DNA of 58,000 nucleotides from Adiantum capillus-veneris. Lineage: Eukaryota > Streptophyta > Polypodiopsida > Polypodiales > Pteridaceae. The translations under genes and the position numbers were made by a program. Position 1 is the first letter of the stretch. Every line of letters begins with the position of its first letter. The notes beneath the pieces are model-generated. The model searched no databases and was not told where the DNA came from. It worked only from the letters and a program-made list of their open reading frames with translations. The DNA is taken from positions 83,555,838 to 83,613,837 of the forward strand of contig CM043953.1 of the NCBI GenBank assembly GCA_014529385.2, read 5' to 3'. Shown piece after piece: positions 31,216 to 45,150 of this stretch.

Positions 31216-31939
31216 TTCACAAAAAAACAAAACAAAAAATAGAAGGAAAACTTCTTGCTCGGCTCCGATCTGCTTTTCAGTCTCTGTCACTGCTCTCTCT
31301 CTCTCTAGAAATTCTCTCTCTAGAGTGACAATCCGTTAGAACTGTCGCGGTGTCTTTTTTATAAGGCAATCGATCAAACTATATTTTGATCGAAATATAG
31401 TTTGATCAAAATGTTTATTAAAAAATAAGCTTATAATATGGGTATACAATATATATAACCAAAATATACGTACAATTTTTGATATACGGGCGTATAAATG
31501 CAACTTAGACTAAAAGAATCAATTGCAAACAAGTTGATAAAAGTGGTTAAAAGAGCAAAAAATAGAACATGGAGCAGGCTACAAACATCATAAGCTATCA
31601 ACTCACCTAAGATCAAGTGCAGAAGTGGTGGAACATGGATCACGATCCATGACCCCCATGAGAATTTTTGGACAAAAACTATATCATCCTGTAGCAAAGA
31701 CCAGTGCAAAAACAAAAGTTTCCAAAAGGAGTTTTGTCAAAAAAGTCCATTTTTTTTTACAAAAGTGCCAAAAACAATTCAATGTGAAAACCCTAAAACA
31801 GATATGTGGATGGACTTTTGCTTGACCTAATCAAGTCAAAACCACACAAAAACTTTGAAAATAGCAAAATTAAGAGAATTAGAGTGAGAATTTTCATGAG
31901 ACTACTTTGAGAACATAGAGGGTGAACTTATTTAGCAGT
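31216..31939. other. promoter-like and family-B sequence
   Basis: 31293-31325 is CT-rich. A minus-strand TATA-like box (TTATAAAAAAG) lies at about 31354-31364. A perfect 15-bp inverted repeat with a 6-base loop is at 31372-31407. From about 31500 the sequence resembles the family-B repeats, with the CATGGATC..GATCCATG palindrome at 31633-31651. No supported ORF. Confidence 0.5.
31372..31407. repeat. perfect 15-bp inverted repeat, 6-base loop
   Basis: GATCAAACTATATTT (31372-31386) pairs with AAATATAGTTTGATC (31393-31407) around TGATCG. It lies beside the TATA-like box of the minus-strand gene and may be part of a decayed transposon end. Confidence 0.9.
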
Positions 31940-32890
<951 letters not shown>

Positions 32891-33400
32891 CAGGGGACCA
32901 CAGGCAAGCTGTGTGTCAAGTTTCACCACCTTCCGATAGAAGAGTACATGGATCACAATCCATGTCACCTTGTTACAGATTGAGACCAAACTTGTAGCAT
33001 AGCTAGAGCACATCACAGGGAGTCTAGTGGTCTTTTGAAAACTAAATTTGGATATCAAAAACCAGTCCAAAAGTGCAGAACTATCAAGCATACTGACAAA
33101 GTGCTAGAATCGACCTAATTTTCAATCCAAAGGTTCATTCAAAAAGATATGATAGCATAGGACCTACTAGTCATCCTGATTCTCATGGTACCAAGAGAAG
33201 TCAATTTGGTCTCCAAACATGGATCAAAATCCATGATCCCATAGTGACACTAGGGTCAAAAGGGATCAAAACAAAGGACAGACTAAAAATCATAGTGCAT
33301 ACCTAGTGTTGACCATTTGACCTATCAAATTAAGTCCAAATCCAAAAATATTTGAGGTTTAGTTTGTGGACATAGCGAGTAACAAGCTGCCAAGAGATCA
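32891..33400. repeat. non-coding family-B repeats, right part
   Basis: Palindromes at 32946-32965 (ACATGGAT/ATCCATGT) and 33218-33237 are 272 bp apart and match those at 25335-25637 and 31633. The spacing across the solo LTR fits one interrupted unit. No ORF is supported. Confidence 0.6.
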
Positions 33401-33730
33401 TGTTGTAGGAGATGGTGGGTGTATGTGTGTGTGCTCAAGGAGGCTTGTGTGTGTATGCAAATATAGCTTACACAGCTAGAGAGAGAGAGAGTACTGGTGA
33501 TTTAGATTCAAGAAGTATTATATTAAAGTACACACCATAGTATGTATTATGTACATAGAGGGATTTATTTATAAGCCTAGAATAGATATCCAGCTAATGC
33601 TCCTCATCTTCTTGGCTTACACATAGCCATACTACAGATCCTTACATCACATAGGCCAAATGCCATATAATAAGCTATACATTTGTAGAGGTGTCTCCAA
33701 TAGCAACAGAAGGACATGTGTATCCCAACA
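33401..33730 (-). repeat. 3' LTR of truncated copia element E
   Basis: On the plus strand it begins TGTTGTAGGAG and ends TATCCCAACA. It is followed directly by ATCCTCCCTTTTA, the complement of a polypurine tract, so the element reads on the minus strand. A CT/GA-rich stretch and a TATA-like region lie inside. No partner LTR is seen on the right, where the element is cut off by the Tat element. Confidence 0.7.
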
Positions 33731-34440
33731 ATCCTCCCTTTTAGGCATGGAATATACTGAATCAAGCTGGATCCAAACCTAAAGCCACACATGCTAATAG
33801 TCACATGGACCGAGGTAGTCACACAGACTATAGTAACACAGACTGAGTGGTCTCATCATATGGTGTCACACAGACTAAAGAATCCTCCCTTTAAACAAAT
33901 AAGGTGGAATATCATCCATTCTACAATACATTAGTATACTTGCAATTGTAGTCGGGGACAATACATACATGGAGACAATTATCTTCGTCTTGACCTGCAT
34001 CTCCGTCTTTTTCCGTTGCAAGATTGACTCTACCTTTATCTTTGTTGTTGATTCCTTGGTATTTTGATGGTGGATGACCTTTGATGCCACAGTTGCTACA
34101 ATACTTGTTCTTATAGCAGTCCTTGGAGAAGTGTCTAGGCTTGCCTCAATCATAACACTTCTTATTATTTAATCTAGGTGATGATGATGATGTCCTAGAT
34201 GATGCTAATGATGATGAAAAACAAGCTCCTCCTCCATCCAATGCAGATTTATCTGTTTGTTTCTTTTCTTCTTCATGGATTGCATTTATAACTTGTTGAA
34301 GCAAAGGTGTAGGTTCCGTTTCTCTAAAACTAAAACTATATTGTCAAAGTTACCCGGAAGAGCACTTAGAAGCACAACTATCTTATTTTCATCTAGGATC
34401 TAACACTCAATGTAAGTGAGTTTCATTATAATGCTCATTA
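33731..34440 (-). pseudogene. copia element E Gag, C-terminal part
   Basis: On the minus strand this encodes the end of a copia Gag. A first knuckle, CYD-stop-GKPRHFSKDC (34115-34160), has the second Cys replaced by TGA, and a second partial one, CSNCGIKGHPPSKY, follows. Upstream is the Gag fold segment with LLSALPGNFDNIVLVL, typical of the UBN2/copia Gag region. The chromovirus inserted at 34440/34441 and the rest of Gag continues at 43443. The region between the Gag end and the LTR (33745-33980) has no protease, integrase or RT, so pol has been lost and this is a deletion derivative. Confidence 0.75.
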
Positions 34441-36111
<1,671 letters not shown>

Positions 36112-36112
36112 T

Positions 36113-36124
36113 TGGTATCAGAGC
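36113..36124 (+). promoter_or_regulatory. primer-binding site, initiator-Met tRNA
   Basis: TGGTATCAGAGC one base after the 5' LTR, the standard iMet tRNA complement that primes minus-strand cDNA. Confidence 0.95.
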
Positions 36125-36527
36125 ACAAGGTTTCTATTTTCTTGCTCAAGAAGGGAGGTCCTCAAGCTAGCTATAAATGGTTGGTATTATTAATTGCATG
36201 TGAGTAAGTAGAATAGGGATTTTTTAGCCTTGCAGTGCGCCTGTCTTTGTGCAGTTAACGGGGCATCACCGTCGAGAGCTATGGTCTTAAAAGTGGAGTC
36301 CTACGAAGCTTGCCGACGGCTTAACCATTATTGAGGTATTAGAAGCTTGACAGGAGCCGGTGCTATTTTGGTGTTGAACAACCCTCTCTTCTATTCCTTG
36401 CAATTAATGGTATTCGAGCCACGAGTACAGTAGCTTGAGTGCTTTTTCTAAAGGGGTAAAGAGGAGTAGCAACTAGGGCTTGAAGTGCCAAAGTACACCT
36501 AAAAGTTTACACCTAAAACTTGTTAGA
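36125..36527 (+). other. chromovirus leader, non-coding
   Basis: Sequence between the primer site and the Gag start at 36528. No supported ORF; presumed to hold packaging signals. Confidence 0.6.
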
Positions 36528-38013
36528 ATGGCTGACAATAGTAAAGAGAGTGAAATTAATGTTAATAACTTTGATTTTGCTAATGAGAAAGCTACTAATG
36601 ATGCTCCGATGCTTGTTAACTATCTTGTTTCTAGGCTTCAATAAGCCATGGTCAATCCATCTCTCCAAAGTGAAGTGCAACGGCAGCTCCGTGCTCATGG
36701 GATTCTCCAAGCTCACCTCCATGACGAGAGAACACCTAGGAAGCCTCCTTGTGAGACTTCCAAAAGAGGTCTCTCTCCGATTCAAGAAGAAGAAGAGAAT
36801 CCATATGAAGGGCTCAAGAATTTACTCCTTGATGATGCATCTCCTTCCCAAAGGAGAACTCAAGAGCCTCCACCAAAGGAACAAGAAAGAAGTGAGTCTC
36901 CCACCACCTTGGCGGAGATGGCTCCACGAAGATGGCGGGCTAAACGCTCTCCATCACCACCAAAGTGGAGAAGACCATCTCACCCTTCTCCACACCATAA
37001 TTCAAAGAGGGATGATAAAAAGCAAGAGAAGAAAAAGGCGAGAAAGAGGACACCCTCTTCTCCATCTTCTTCATCCTCTTCCTCTTACGAAAGTGATGGT
37101 GAAGACGACGAAGATCAAGACAAGAAAAAGGCGAGAAAGAGGTCACCCTCTTCTCCACCTTCTTCAAATTCTTCACCTTTTGAAGAAAGTGATGGTGCAA
37201 CCTTTGAACCATCAAAAAGAAGAGGCCATAGGAAATCCTATTCCGCATGGAAGAGGTCTTCCAAGCTGAAGAAGATCAAAGAGGGAGGGAAGAGCATCTC
37301 TTTCCTTACCTATGATGGCACCTTTGGTGCTACGGACAAAGTCTTGGCTTCAAGGAGTCCTCTAAGCTACGCCATGTAGCTATGCACTTTCAAAAGTCCG
37401 CCAGGCAATGGTGGTCTAGCCTACGAGCCAACGGTGCAGCTCCGCAGACATGGAAAGCTTTAAGAGCTTCCATTATGAATCAGTTTTTGGCCACCGATAC
37501 CAAAGACAAAGTACTCACCGAATGGCGAAGCTTAAAGCTCTCTCCCAATGAATCCATCCACAAATATGTAGACAAGTTTTGGGACCTACAACTCAAAGCC
37601 ATTGTCTTCAAAAATTTGGATTTTGGAGAGCAAAAGCAACAATTTTGTGCGGGATTAACCGAAGAAATGGCGGAGTATTTCAACTCCCAAAGGCCACGTA
37701 CCATATCGGTGATAATACACCATACTATGGTGGCCTCTCGAATCAATTTCCAAATGGGGGCTAAAAGAAATAATAAGCCCACGGAAAACAAGGGTTCCAA
37801 CAAGCCTAAGGGGAAAGAAAATGTCCAAAAGTCTCCTAAGGGCAACTCCAACAAAGATAAAGAGAAGGGAGTTTGCAAAGGTAAAAACAAACTCTCTCGT
37901 GAAGAGCTTGAGCGTTATCTCAAGGATAACCGGTGTTTCAAGTGCGGTGACAAGGGCATGCGTACCGCGCTTGTCCCCAAAAGAACAACCGCCAAGATCC
38001 TCCTAGAGCTACC
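36528..38013 (+). pseudogene. chromovirus Gag with SR-like repeats
   Basis: ATG at 36528 (MADNSKESEINV), a TAA at about 36642, then an open frame to 37379. It contains a charged low-complexity region in which the module KKKARKR-[TS]-PSSP followed by a Ser run and acidic residues is repeated twice (about 37030-37195). A deletion and frameshift near 37340 remove part of the Gag core. The next frame (37382-38092) carries RQWWSSLRANGAAPQTWKAL and WRSLKLSPNESIHKYVDKF, typical of the gypsy Gag fold, then a zinc knuckle starting CFKCGD at 37934. One missing base inside the knuckle shifts the rest (GHAYRAC) into another frame. Gag would form the particle and bind RNA. Confidence 0.85.
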
Positions 38014-38631
38014 TTGGTTGAAATCCAAGAGGAGGAGACTCACCAAACTCATCACAAAGGATATCCTCTATGCCATGCTTGGGGAAAGGTAAGAGAACAT
38101 GATTCTTTTATTCTCTTTGACCCTGGTTCTACTCACAATTTTATATCTATAGAGTTTGCCACCAAGCTAGGCATACAAGCCTATGAGATGGGAGATGTTC
38201 TACCCACAGATAGTGCTTTCAAGGGCCAAGAAGCTTCAGTCACTCCCTTAATCGGGAAATTGAGGCTTCATGTCCAAAGCTATGTGGACAAAGAGGACTT
38301 CTTTATCTCTCCTCTCAAGCATGAGGATGTAATCCTAGCGGCACCATGGTTTGATTGCCTAGCTGCCAATGTTAAATTCCGTGAAAGGAGAATCTCCTTT
38401 AAGTGTAGGGAAAAAGACATTTATATAGATGCTAAGGAAATGGGTAACACCATCCCCATTGTACATACACCAGCTTTCAACAAGTCAATAAAGAGCTCTA
38501 TTTCCGTGTACATGATTTTTGTTAAAGATTCTCAAAATGAACCTAATGCTTTAGCAAAAGAAAATAAAAGCAACCAAAAGGAATTAGAGTTATCCAATTT
38601 TCTCAAGGGGTTTCAAGATGTTTTTATTTGA
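38014..38631 (+). pseudogene. chromovirus protease
   Basis: Frame open from the knuckle shift to 38631. The catalytic motif is ILFDPGSTHNFIS (about 38104-38142), where Asp-Pro-Gly-Ser replaces the usual Asp-Ser-Gly-x. Further on, DVILAAPWF (about 38325-38351) is the second-half motif (usually I-L-G-x-x-W). The protease cleaves Gag-Pol. The frame shifts by one base at the RT boundary, near 38618. Confidence 0.8.
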
Positions 38632-39900
38632 CGACATCCCTTGTGAGCTACCTCCTAAACGAGGTAATGATGACCATGCAATTGAACTTCTTCCAGGAAG
38701 TTCACCGCCTAACAAACCTCCTTATAGAGTTTCTCAAGCTCAACAAAAGGAGATTATGCGGCAAGTGCATGAGTTAGTTGAGAAGGGCATGGTTAGGCCT
38801 AGCTCATCTCCATTTTGCTCACCTGTGCTATTAGTGCAAAAGAAAGACGGCACATATCGTATGTGTGTCGACTATAGAGCACTAAATAGGATCACTATCA
38901 AGAATAGGTTTCCCGTTCCATGGGTAGAAGACCTATTTGATAAGCTACAAGGATCGACCTACTTCTGTAGGATTGACCTAAAAAGTGGCTATCATCAAAT
39001 AAGGATAGTTGATCAAGATATTGTAAAGACCGCATTTCGCACCACATTTGGTCTGTACGCATTGTCATGCCTTTTGGATTGACCAATGCACCAGCCACAT
39101 TCAACCACTTGATGGAGAAGCTGTTTAGGCCTCATCGAACCTTCAGTTTAGTGTTCTTTGATGATATTATCATGTACTCTACTTCATTAGACGAACACAA
39201 GCAACACCTCCAGGTAATATTTCAAGTTTTAAGAGAGAAGAAACTTTATGTTAATCGAAAGAAAAGTGATTTTTTCTTGCAAGAGATTCCGTATTTAGGT
39301 CACATTATCTCTCAAGATGGCATCCAAATGGATCCATCAAAGTTAGAGGTAATAAAAGGATGGCCTTAACCAAGGAATCTTCATGAACTAAGAAGCTTTA
39401 TAGGTATGTGTGCATACTATAGACGCTTCATAGAAAAGTTCTCACAAATTGCGGGACCATTACATGACCTAACAAAGAAAAGAGTTAGGTATACATGGTC
39501 TGCTAAGGAGAACAATGCTTTTGAAAAGCTTATCTCTCAACCTGTGCTTACACTACCAGATCTCTCAAAACCATTTGAGGTCCAATGTGATGCTTGTGGT
39601 GATTTCCTTGGAGCTGTTTTGCTCCAAGAAGGGCACGCCATAGGCTATGAAATTCTAAGGCTCGACCCTGTTGAGCAAGCTCTAGGCATATATGAAAAGG
39701 AAATCCTTACAGCTCTACATGCCTTAGACTCATGGAAACACTATTTATTGGGGACTCCTTTCATTCTACGAATGGATCATCAAAGTCTTAAGTACTTCAT
39801 GATGCAGACCAAGCTTTCCGACAAACAAATGATGTGGGCAAATTTCCTTTTGCAATTTCATTTTCATATTGCTCACATTGCTGGCAAGCATAATCAAGTA
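38618..39900 (+). pseudogene. chromovirus reverse transcriptase and RNase H start
   Basis: RT shows [54 protein letters not shown] and [14 protein letters not shown] (motif A), then a frameshift near 39055, [16 protein letters not shown] (motif B), and FFDDIIMYS (catalytic box, 39154-39180). A TAA at 39367 separates the thumb (LRSFIGMCAYYRRFIEKF). RNase H follows with VQCDACGDFLGAVLLQ, YEKEILTALHALDSWKHYL, RMDHQSLKY and HNQVADALSRR. RT and RNase H together make double-stranded cDNA. Domain order and motifs are complete; one frameshift and one stop inactivate this part. Confidence 0.9.
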
Positions 39901-41100
39901 GCTGATGCACTCTCAAGACGGCCCAGAGTGAATGCGGTTTCCATAGCAACTCACAATGATCTATTTTTAATGATAGATGAGTATGCTATTGATACTGATT
40001 TTAGAGATGTGATTTCAGCCCTTGCATTAGGGAAGAAAGAAGAACCATTTACTTTACAAGATGGTTATCTTCTCTATGGCAATAGACTATGTGTTACTAA
40101 CTCACTACGTGAGAAAGTAATGTATGAATATTATGCTCCACCTTATGCGGGGCATAGAGGGATTCAGTCTACCTTAAAGGGAATTGAAACATATTTCTAT
40201 TGGCCTACCATGAAAGTGAACATACAAGAGTATGTTTCTAGATGTGTGGTATGCCAAAAGACAAAATTTGATAGAGGGAAGCAACTTGGATTGCTTCAAC
40301 CCTTGCCAATCCCTAATTCACCATGGGAGAGCATATCGATGGATTTTATCTTTGGATTGCCTACGTCTATCCATGGGAATATGGGAATATGGACGATAGT
40401 AGACAGGTTCAGTAAATAAGCTCATTTGATACCTGTCAAAAATACTATCAAAGCCCATCAAATGGAAACCCTCTTCATTTCACAAATTTTCAAGTACCAT
40501 GGATTGCCAATGTCCATAGTGTTGGATAGAGATCCTAGAATGACGAGTAATTTCTAGAAGGGTCTCTTTGAGAATTTAGGGACAAGGCTAAACTTATCTT
40601 CGGCCTATCATCCACAAACGGATGGCCAAAGTGAAATAGCTAACCTAACAATTCTCAATCTACTAAAAGCCTATGTAACGGAAGTAGATCAAAGATCCCA
40701 ATGGGAGAAGTACTTACCCTTAGTGGAGTATGCTTACAATAACACTGTACATACTTCCACGGGAAAAGAACCTTTTGAGGTAATTGAGGGAAGATAAAAA
40801 AGTCCCTTGCTACTTAAGGTACATGGGAAGATCTTCGTTGCAGATGAGTATAGCCGGGACCTACAAGAATCTTTTCAAAAGATTAAGGATGCTATCTCCA
40901 TCTCACAGCAAAGGCAAAAGGGTGCTGCTGACAAGCACAAAAGAGCCCAAGCTTTTAAACAAAATGATTGGGTCTTGTTAAAGTTTCCCAAGGCTCGATT
41001 AAGGCACACGACGGGCAAAAATCCTACGAGACACCAAAAGTACTATGCTAAACTAGCAAAAAGGTACTATAGTTCCTTCTAGATTCTTAGGCCAATCACT
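39901..41100 (+). pseudogene. chromovirus integrase
   Basis: The zinc region keeps HRGIQSTLKGIETYFYWP and CVVCQKTKFDRG. Catalytic Asp in SMDFIFGLP, Asp in LDRDPRMTS, Glu in DGQSEIANLTI, so the triad is intact by sequence. Stops interrupt at 40417 (TAA), 40555 (TAG, where Trp is usual), 40795 (TAA) and 41080 (TAG). The C-terminal domain has the QNDWVLLKFPKARL stretch. The protein would insert the cDNA; the chromodomain follows. Confidence 0.88.
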
Positions 41101-41396
41101 GAGATGGCCTATCAACTCAAGTTGCCCAATCATTGGCTCATACACAATGCTTTCCATGTGAGCCTATTAAAGCCTTACAAAGGAGAGCCACCTCAAGAAC
41201 CAACTACTGAAGCCCAACAGAGATCGAGGACCAAGAAGAGGTGCTGCAGCCCGAGTCCATTCTCCGACATGAAGACAAGGTACTAAGGGGCGGTAAGACT
41301 ATCCGACGATATCTTATTAAGTTTAATAATTGTCCTTTTGAATATGCTAGATGGATGCAAGGCATACATCTAGCAAGGCATACAATTAAAGGATAA
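41101..41396 (+). pseudogene. chromovirus integrase C-terminus with chromodomain
   Basis: The last frame ends at TAA 41394-41396. After NAFHVSLLKPYKG a frameshift near 41215 leads to ESILRHEDKVLRGGKTIRRY, LIKFNNCPFEYARWM (about 41249-41360). This is the chromodomain pattern (two short strands, then K-x-x-x-x-P-x-E-x-x-x-W). Chromodomains of chromoviruses steer integration to heterochromatin marks. The aromatic cage residues cannot be judged without an alignment. Confidence 0.8.
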
Positions 41397-41782
41397 CCTA
41401 AACCTTTTCAATGCTTCCCAAGAGTAAGCAAATGTACAAAATGTTAAAAATGAACAAAGTTTTCGTCTTATAAGACTCTCTTTTTCTTTATTGTGCACAA
41501 AAATGAAGTAGTATGCATGCTTAGATCAAGTTTGCGGAGACGACGTCTCCCAAACACCAAGTAGAGCTTGTCACTCTACTATGGAAGATTGATAGGACTA
41601 ATGTGCAGGCATGCTTGCGGAAGCCTCAAGCTCTCAAGCACCCAATGTACTAGTCATCCATTGTGGAATGATGTCATAGGGTAACATAGGGATCCTCTAC
41701 CCGCTAAGAAAAGGACTCATGAATATGCTTTATATTCTCTACACCATAGTCGAGGACGACTATGATTTCAAGAGAGAGGTAA
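41397..41782 (+). other. chromovirus 3' untranslated region and polypurine tract
   Basis: Non-coding sequence between the chromodomain stop and the 3' LTR. It ends with the purine tract AAGAGAGAGGTAA at 41770-41782, directly before TGTCATAA. Confidence 0.7.
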
Positions 41783-42165
41783 TGTCATAATAATCAATAT
41801 CTAATTCTCCTAAATGATTTTCTCATGTTAAACTGATCATTTAATATGGGGAAGTGCCAGGGGAGAAAAAGCTAGAATATTGGTTAAGCAAGCAGACCGG
41901 CCACAGTAGGGATCCAAAGGAGGGAAAATAGGGATCCAAAGGGGGGGGCATCTGCAAAAGAGCCGTGTGCAACAATGAGCTAAAAAGACCCTAAGGTTCA
42001 GCCCATTAAGACTTCCAAAATGCTAAGGTTCCAAAATTCCAAGGTTGTGCCCAAAGGTCAACCATGGGGGAATTGGATGCTTTGTGTGTTTCAAAAAAAG
42101 TCTTTACAAATCCCTACTTAGGAGGGGGCGAGCCTTGTTAGTAGGGGATGAGAGAGAAAGTCACA

Positions 42166-42244
<79 letters not shown>

Positions 42245-43437
42245 GCTCCCTTTACACAAAGGGAATGAGGGACACATGTCAGCTCCCTAGGCCAGATGCC
42301 CACAAGGTGTACCCAATTCCTATTGGATGGCATTGGAGGTGGACCAATGAGAATTAGGCTAGATTAAATATGATTTAATTAATTTAAAAACACTTAATAA
42401 AAGAACCAATGAGAATTAAGTCCTCTAGAAGACTATTGGACAGTCTCCCAAGGGGTCCAATGAGCATTCAACAGCCCAATAGCTTGCCTGATTCCTATTG
42501 GCCAAGAGGCAAAGGGGTCCAATGAGAGTTTAGTTGAATTATTAAATTACCTAAAGCTCTCACAAAAAGGGGAAAGGGGGACACATGTCAAAAGGCTATC
42601 ACTTATGCTGCTTAGTTGTCATTGGCTAGCCCTAGGGAGGTCCAATGAGAGGGTAGCATGAGCGAATGGCAAGAGGGGTCGACCAAGAGAGAGAGGGGGC
42701 TGAATTTTTCAAGGCATTATCACACACACACTCACACAATCTCATGTGTGAAGAAAAGAAGAATCTCTCTCCTTCTCAAGCTTTAATGGAAAGCTTATCA
42801 CCTACTCCAAGTTTGTGAGAAGGGAGGGCTAATCCAACAACTCTTGGCTTTGTGATGCAAATCCAACCAAGAGCCAAGATTCAATGCATGCTCATCTCCT
42901 CTACCATGCTAATTACTAAGCTAAGCTATGCTAATATGAGTGATTATGTGAGGAGATGTACATCTTTCTCGTAAGAATACTCCTTCTTCCTCTCAATCTA
43001 CTCTCATACCCTGATAGCTCTCACCATCTTCAAAGGTGTGTGAGGTCTTGGGTCTGAGACCGGGGAGAATTAATGTTGTGTTTGATAAGTGATTTGCTTA
43101 GTGCATAAAGCTTTCATCTTCATTGCACTAGCTAGTCTTGAAGGAACACAAAGAATTGTATTGTACAATGTCTCTCTTGATGGGAGAAACCATAATACAA
43201 AGCCTTTTGGAGGGGGGACCGGCTCCATACAAATCCGGTCCTCAACTGTTATCAATAGATTAATTTCTCTCTCTTTTGAAAGTATTGTTCATGCTATCTA
43301 ACTAGGTGTTATGCTTTTTGTTGCTCTCTCCACCCAAGCACTCTTGTAATTCTCATTAGGAATCTATTCTAATGATATGCCACTATGTTCATGCTAATTT
43401 CCGCTACACACAAGTTTTTAGGCCATTAAATGCTACA
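41783..43437 (+). repeat. 3' LTR of the chromovirus
   Basis: Partner of 34441-36111. Ends AAATGCTACA, followed by the CATTA duplication at 43438-43442. Contains an interrupted (CA)n at 42162-42243. Confidence 0.95.
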
Positions 43438-43442
43438 CATTA

Positions 43443-43790
43443 ACCTATTTAGTAGGCTAGAAATGTCCTCCCCTTGAAGCATAGCAAGGTTATAAAGGTT
43501 CATCTTTCGGCCTATTTTGCTCTGCTTTTGTTAGGCACCAAAAATTTCTTCAAGTGTGGTCCATTCTTTAAGTTGTATTTGAACTGTTTGTATCTCCTTG
43601 ATCGTGTGTTACAGTTCCAGATTGTCTTTGGCTGCTTTGGTTGCCTGTTTCTTGGTGTCTTCCAGGTGCAATTTGTGCAGGTTGTAGAGGGATCTTTGAA
43701 ATTGAAATTGGAGCTTGATTTGGTCGAAATGTGCGTCAATGTTAAAGGATCTGATCAATTGTGCCCCTTCATCTACCACAACCTGTGAAT
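43443..43790 (-). pseudogene. copia element E Gag, N-terminal part
   Basis: Continues, on the minus strand, the Gag split by the chromovirus. Reading from about 43700 toward 43443, frames with small indels give QIQLKEWTTLEEIFGA and NLAMLQGEDISSLLNRLM, which join across the insertion to the downstream SIIMKLTYIEC. This is the usual order in copia Gag (helix, W-xx-L-E-x-I-F/Y-G, then the E-S/D-I-S region). No primer site or right LTR is found between here and 43963, so the 5' end of element E is gone. Confidence 0.65.
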
Positions 43791-43963
43791 GAGGTGACCT
43801 TGGCTTTTGTTTTTCCCCTTGAGCTTGGTGCGAACAATAATTTGTAAGAGAGAGAATTAGAGAACTTTTGGGAAAGTTGTCTAAGAAGTCCTCCTGCTTG
43901 GGAGAGAAACTGGAAATTAATGGGGAAATGGGGATTTTGGGAGCCTTGGGGAGGAGGTTTCCA
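43791..43963. other. short host stretch before the Tat element
   Basis: No ORF or motif of known family is supported. About 34 bp at 43831-43864 resemble the solo LTR at 31975, both containing AAGAGAGAGAATTAGAGAAC. Confidence 0.4.
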
Positions 43964-44168
43964 TGTTGGTGTATCCAAAGTTAGTTCGAGCTGGAGAGTG
44001 ATCTACTTGTAGAGTGTGTGAGCAGTGGAAAAAGAGAAGGCAGTGGTCTGCTAATGTAAGGAGTGTTTTTGAAGGTGTTTTCTGAGAGGATAGGGGTGTT
44101 GTGGATACCCTGAACTATAGAGAGGCCTTTGTTGTTATGCCACGTGTGTTCCTCATTCCCCCTCTCCA
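43964..44168 (+). repeat. 5' LTR of the Tat element, internally shortened
   Basis: The first 42 bp match the start of the right LTR (53686-53727). The remaining 163 bp match its end (55766-55929). The join is at 44005/44006. Either 2 kb was deleted here or 2 kb was gained in the other LTR. Confidence 0.85.
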
Positions 44169-44181
44169 TCTTTTGGTGCCC

Positions 44182-45150
44182 TGTGGGATGCATGTCTAAC
44201 CTCACCATCCTATCTTATTGCAGTATTCACGAGAACCACGATTAATTTGTCAAACCATGGGACGAAGCTGACTTGACTAGTGGATAGATGCTAAAAGAGG
44301 TTGTCAATCTCTCGGAAACAACTAACAACTTGCACCTAACTCAAGCTACACTCAAGTGACTGAAATCGCCAAAAGCCAATCGCTCATCGGCAAACAAATC
44401 ACATCCGTTACAACATCAAATGACATCCAAACGTAACAAAACTTCTAGGACATGTTTATAAGACCTAGGCACACATGATTATGGACTCAAACCCCACTTT
44501 AGGTCAAGTTCCAAAATCACGATTATTAACAGCAGTGGATTTTTGACCTAGTCGTTTTCGATCCAGAATGCATCTAAATGCTTAGCAATGATGTCCGAAT
44601 ACCCCACCTATGCTTAGTTTTTGATTTGAAACTGTAAATTCCTAGTTATGATGAAATTAGGCCGCAAGTCCCTATGACACCAAAAACTACGATTATTGTG
44701 ATGTGTTTACATCAATGCTGCGTAGAGCTCTTACCTGTGGTTGCAGTGCAACAACCGCGACTGCAATGTGACAACCGGGTAGGGATTAGGAAGCGCGAGA
44801 AGGAGAGGAGTGAGCGCCTTTAGCTCATGCTGTGTATTTCGTTATCCAAAAGTTAATAAAATCTTTACAAAGCTAGCTTCTATACCTTAGCCAAGGTCTA
44901 AAATGTGTAATGTCCGACGCCCAAGACCTTTGAGTCTCCACACTTATTGTGTCTGCAACCCAACAAAGTGACCTCTGCTCTACATCTTGGAACTCTTATT
45001 GAGCCCGTAACATGTTACAATTATCACAAAAGGCTAAATAAATCGGGAAATTACAATACATGGCCATTTTGGAAAAATGTGAAAAGTGTGTAACTTCATA
45101 ATACTTTCATCTTTAGCAGATCTTGTTAACTGACGTTGGCTCAGTTAACA
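44182..45150 (-). repeat. 3' LTR of the LARD
   Basis: Matches 48324-49332 with substitutions and one indel of about 40 bp near its right end. Flanked by TGCCC on the left and the polypurine tract complement on the right. Confidence 0.92.

Larger units (their letters stand above)
25926..31460 (+). mobile_element. hAT-type DNA transposon region with two convergent genes (edges tentative)
   Basis: A hAT transposase on the plus strand (26898-28840) faces an unknown gene on the minus strand (29427-29967). Each is preceded by a tandem array (26215-26760 and 30150-31215) and, further out, by a TATA-like box (about 26045; minus strand about 31360). GACCGAAATATAG at 26029-26041 and its inverted counterpart GATCAAAATATAG (31379-31391) may be remnants of inverted ends. 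Family-B repeat units flank the whole on both sides. I found no clear terminal inverted repeat or 8-bp target duplication, so the limits, and whether both genes belong to one element, are inference. Confidence 0.45.

Noticed and set aside
36113-36124. tRNA gene fragments at TGGTATCAGAGC and its complements
   Set aside because: These 12-mers are primer-binding sites next to LTRs; no cloverleaf surrounds them.
36520-37269. 249-aa basic protein overlapping chromovirus Gag
   Set aside because: Shadow frame of the Gag low-complexity region; the true frame starts with MADNSKESE at 36528 and leads to the Gag fold.
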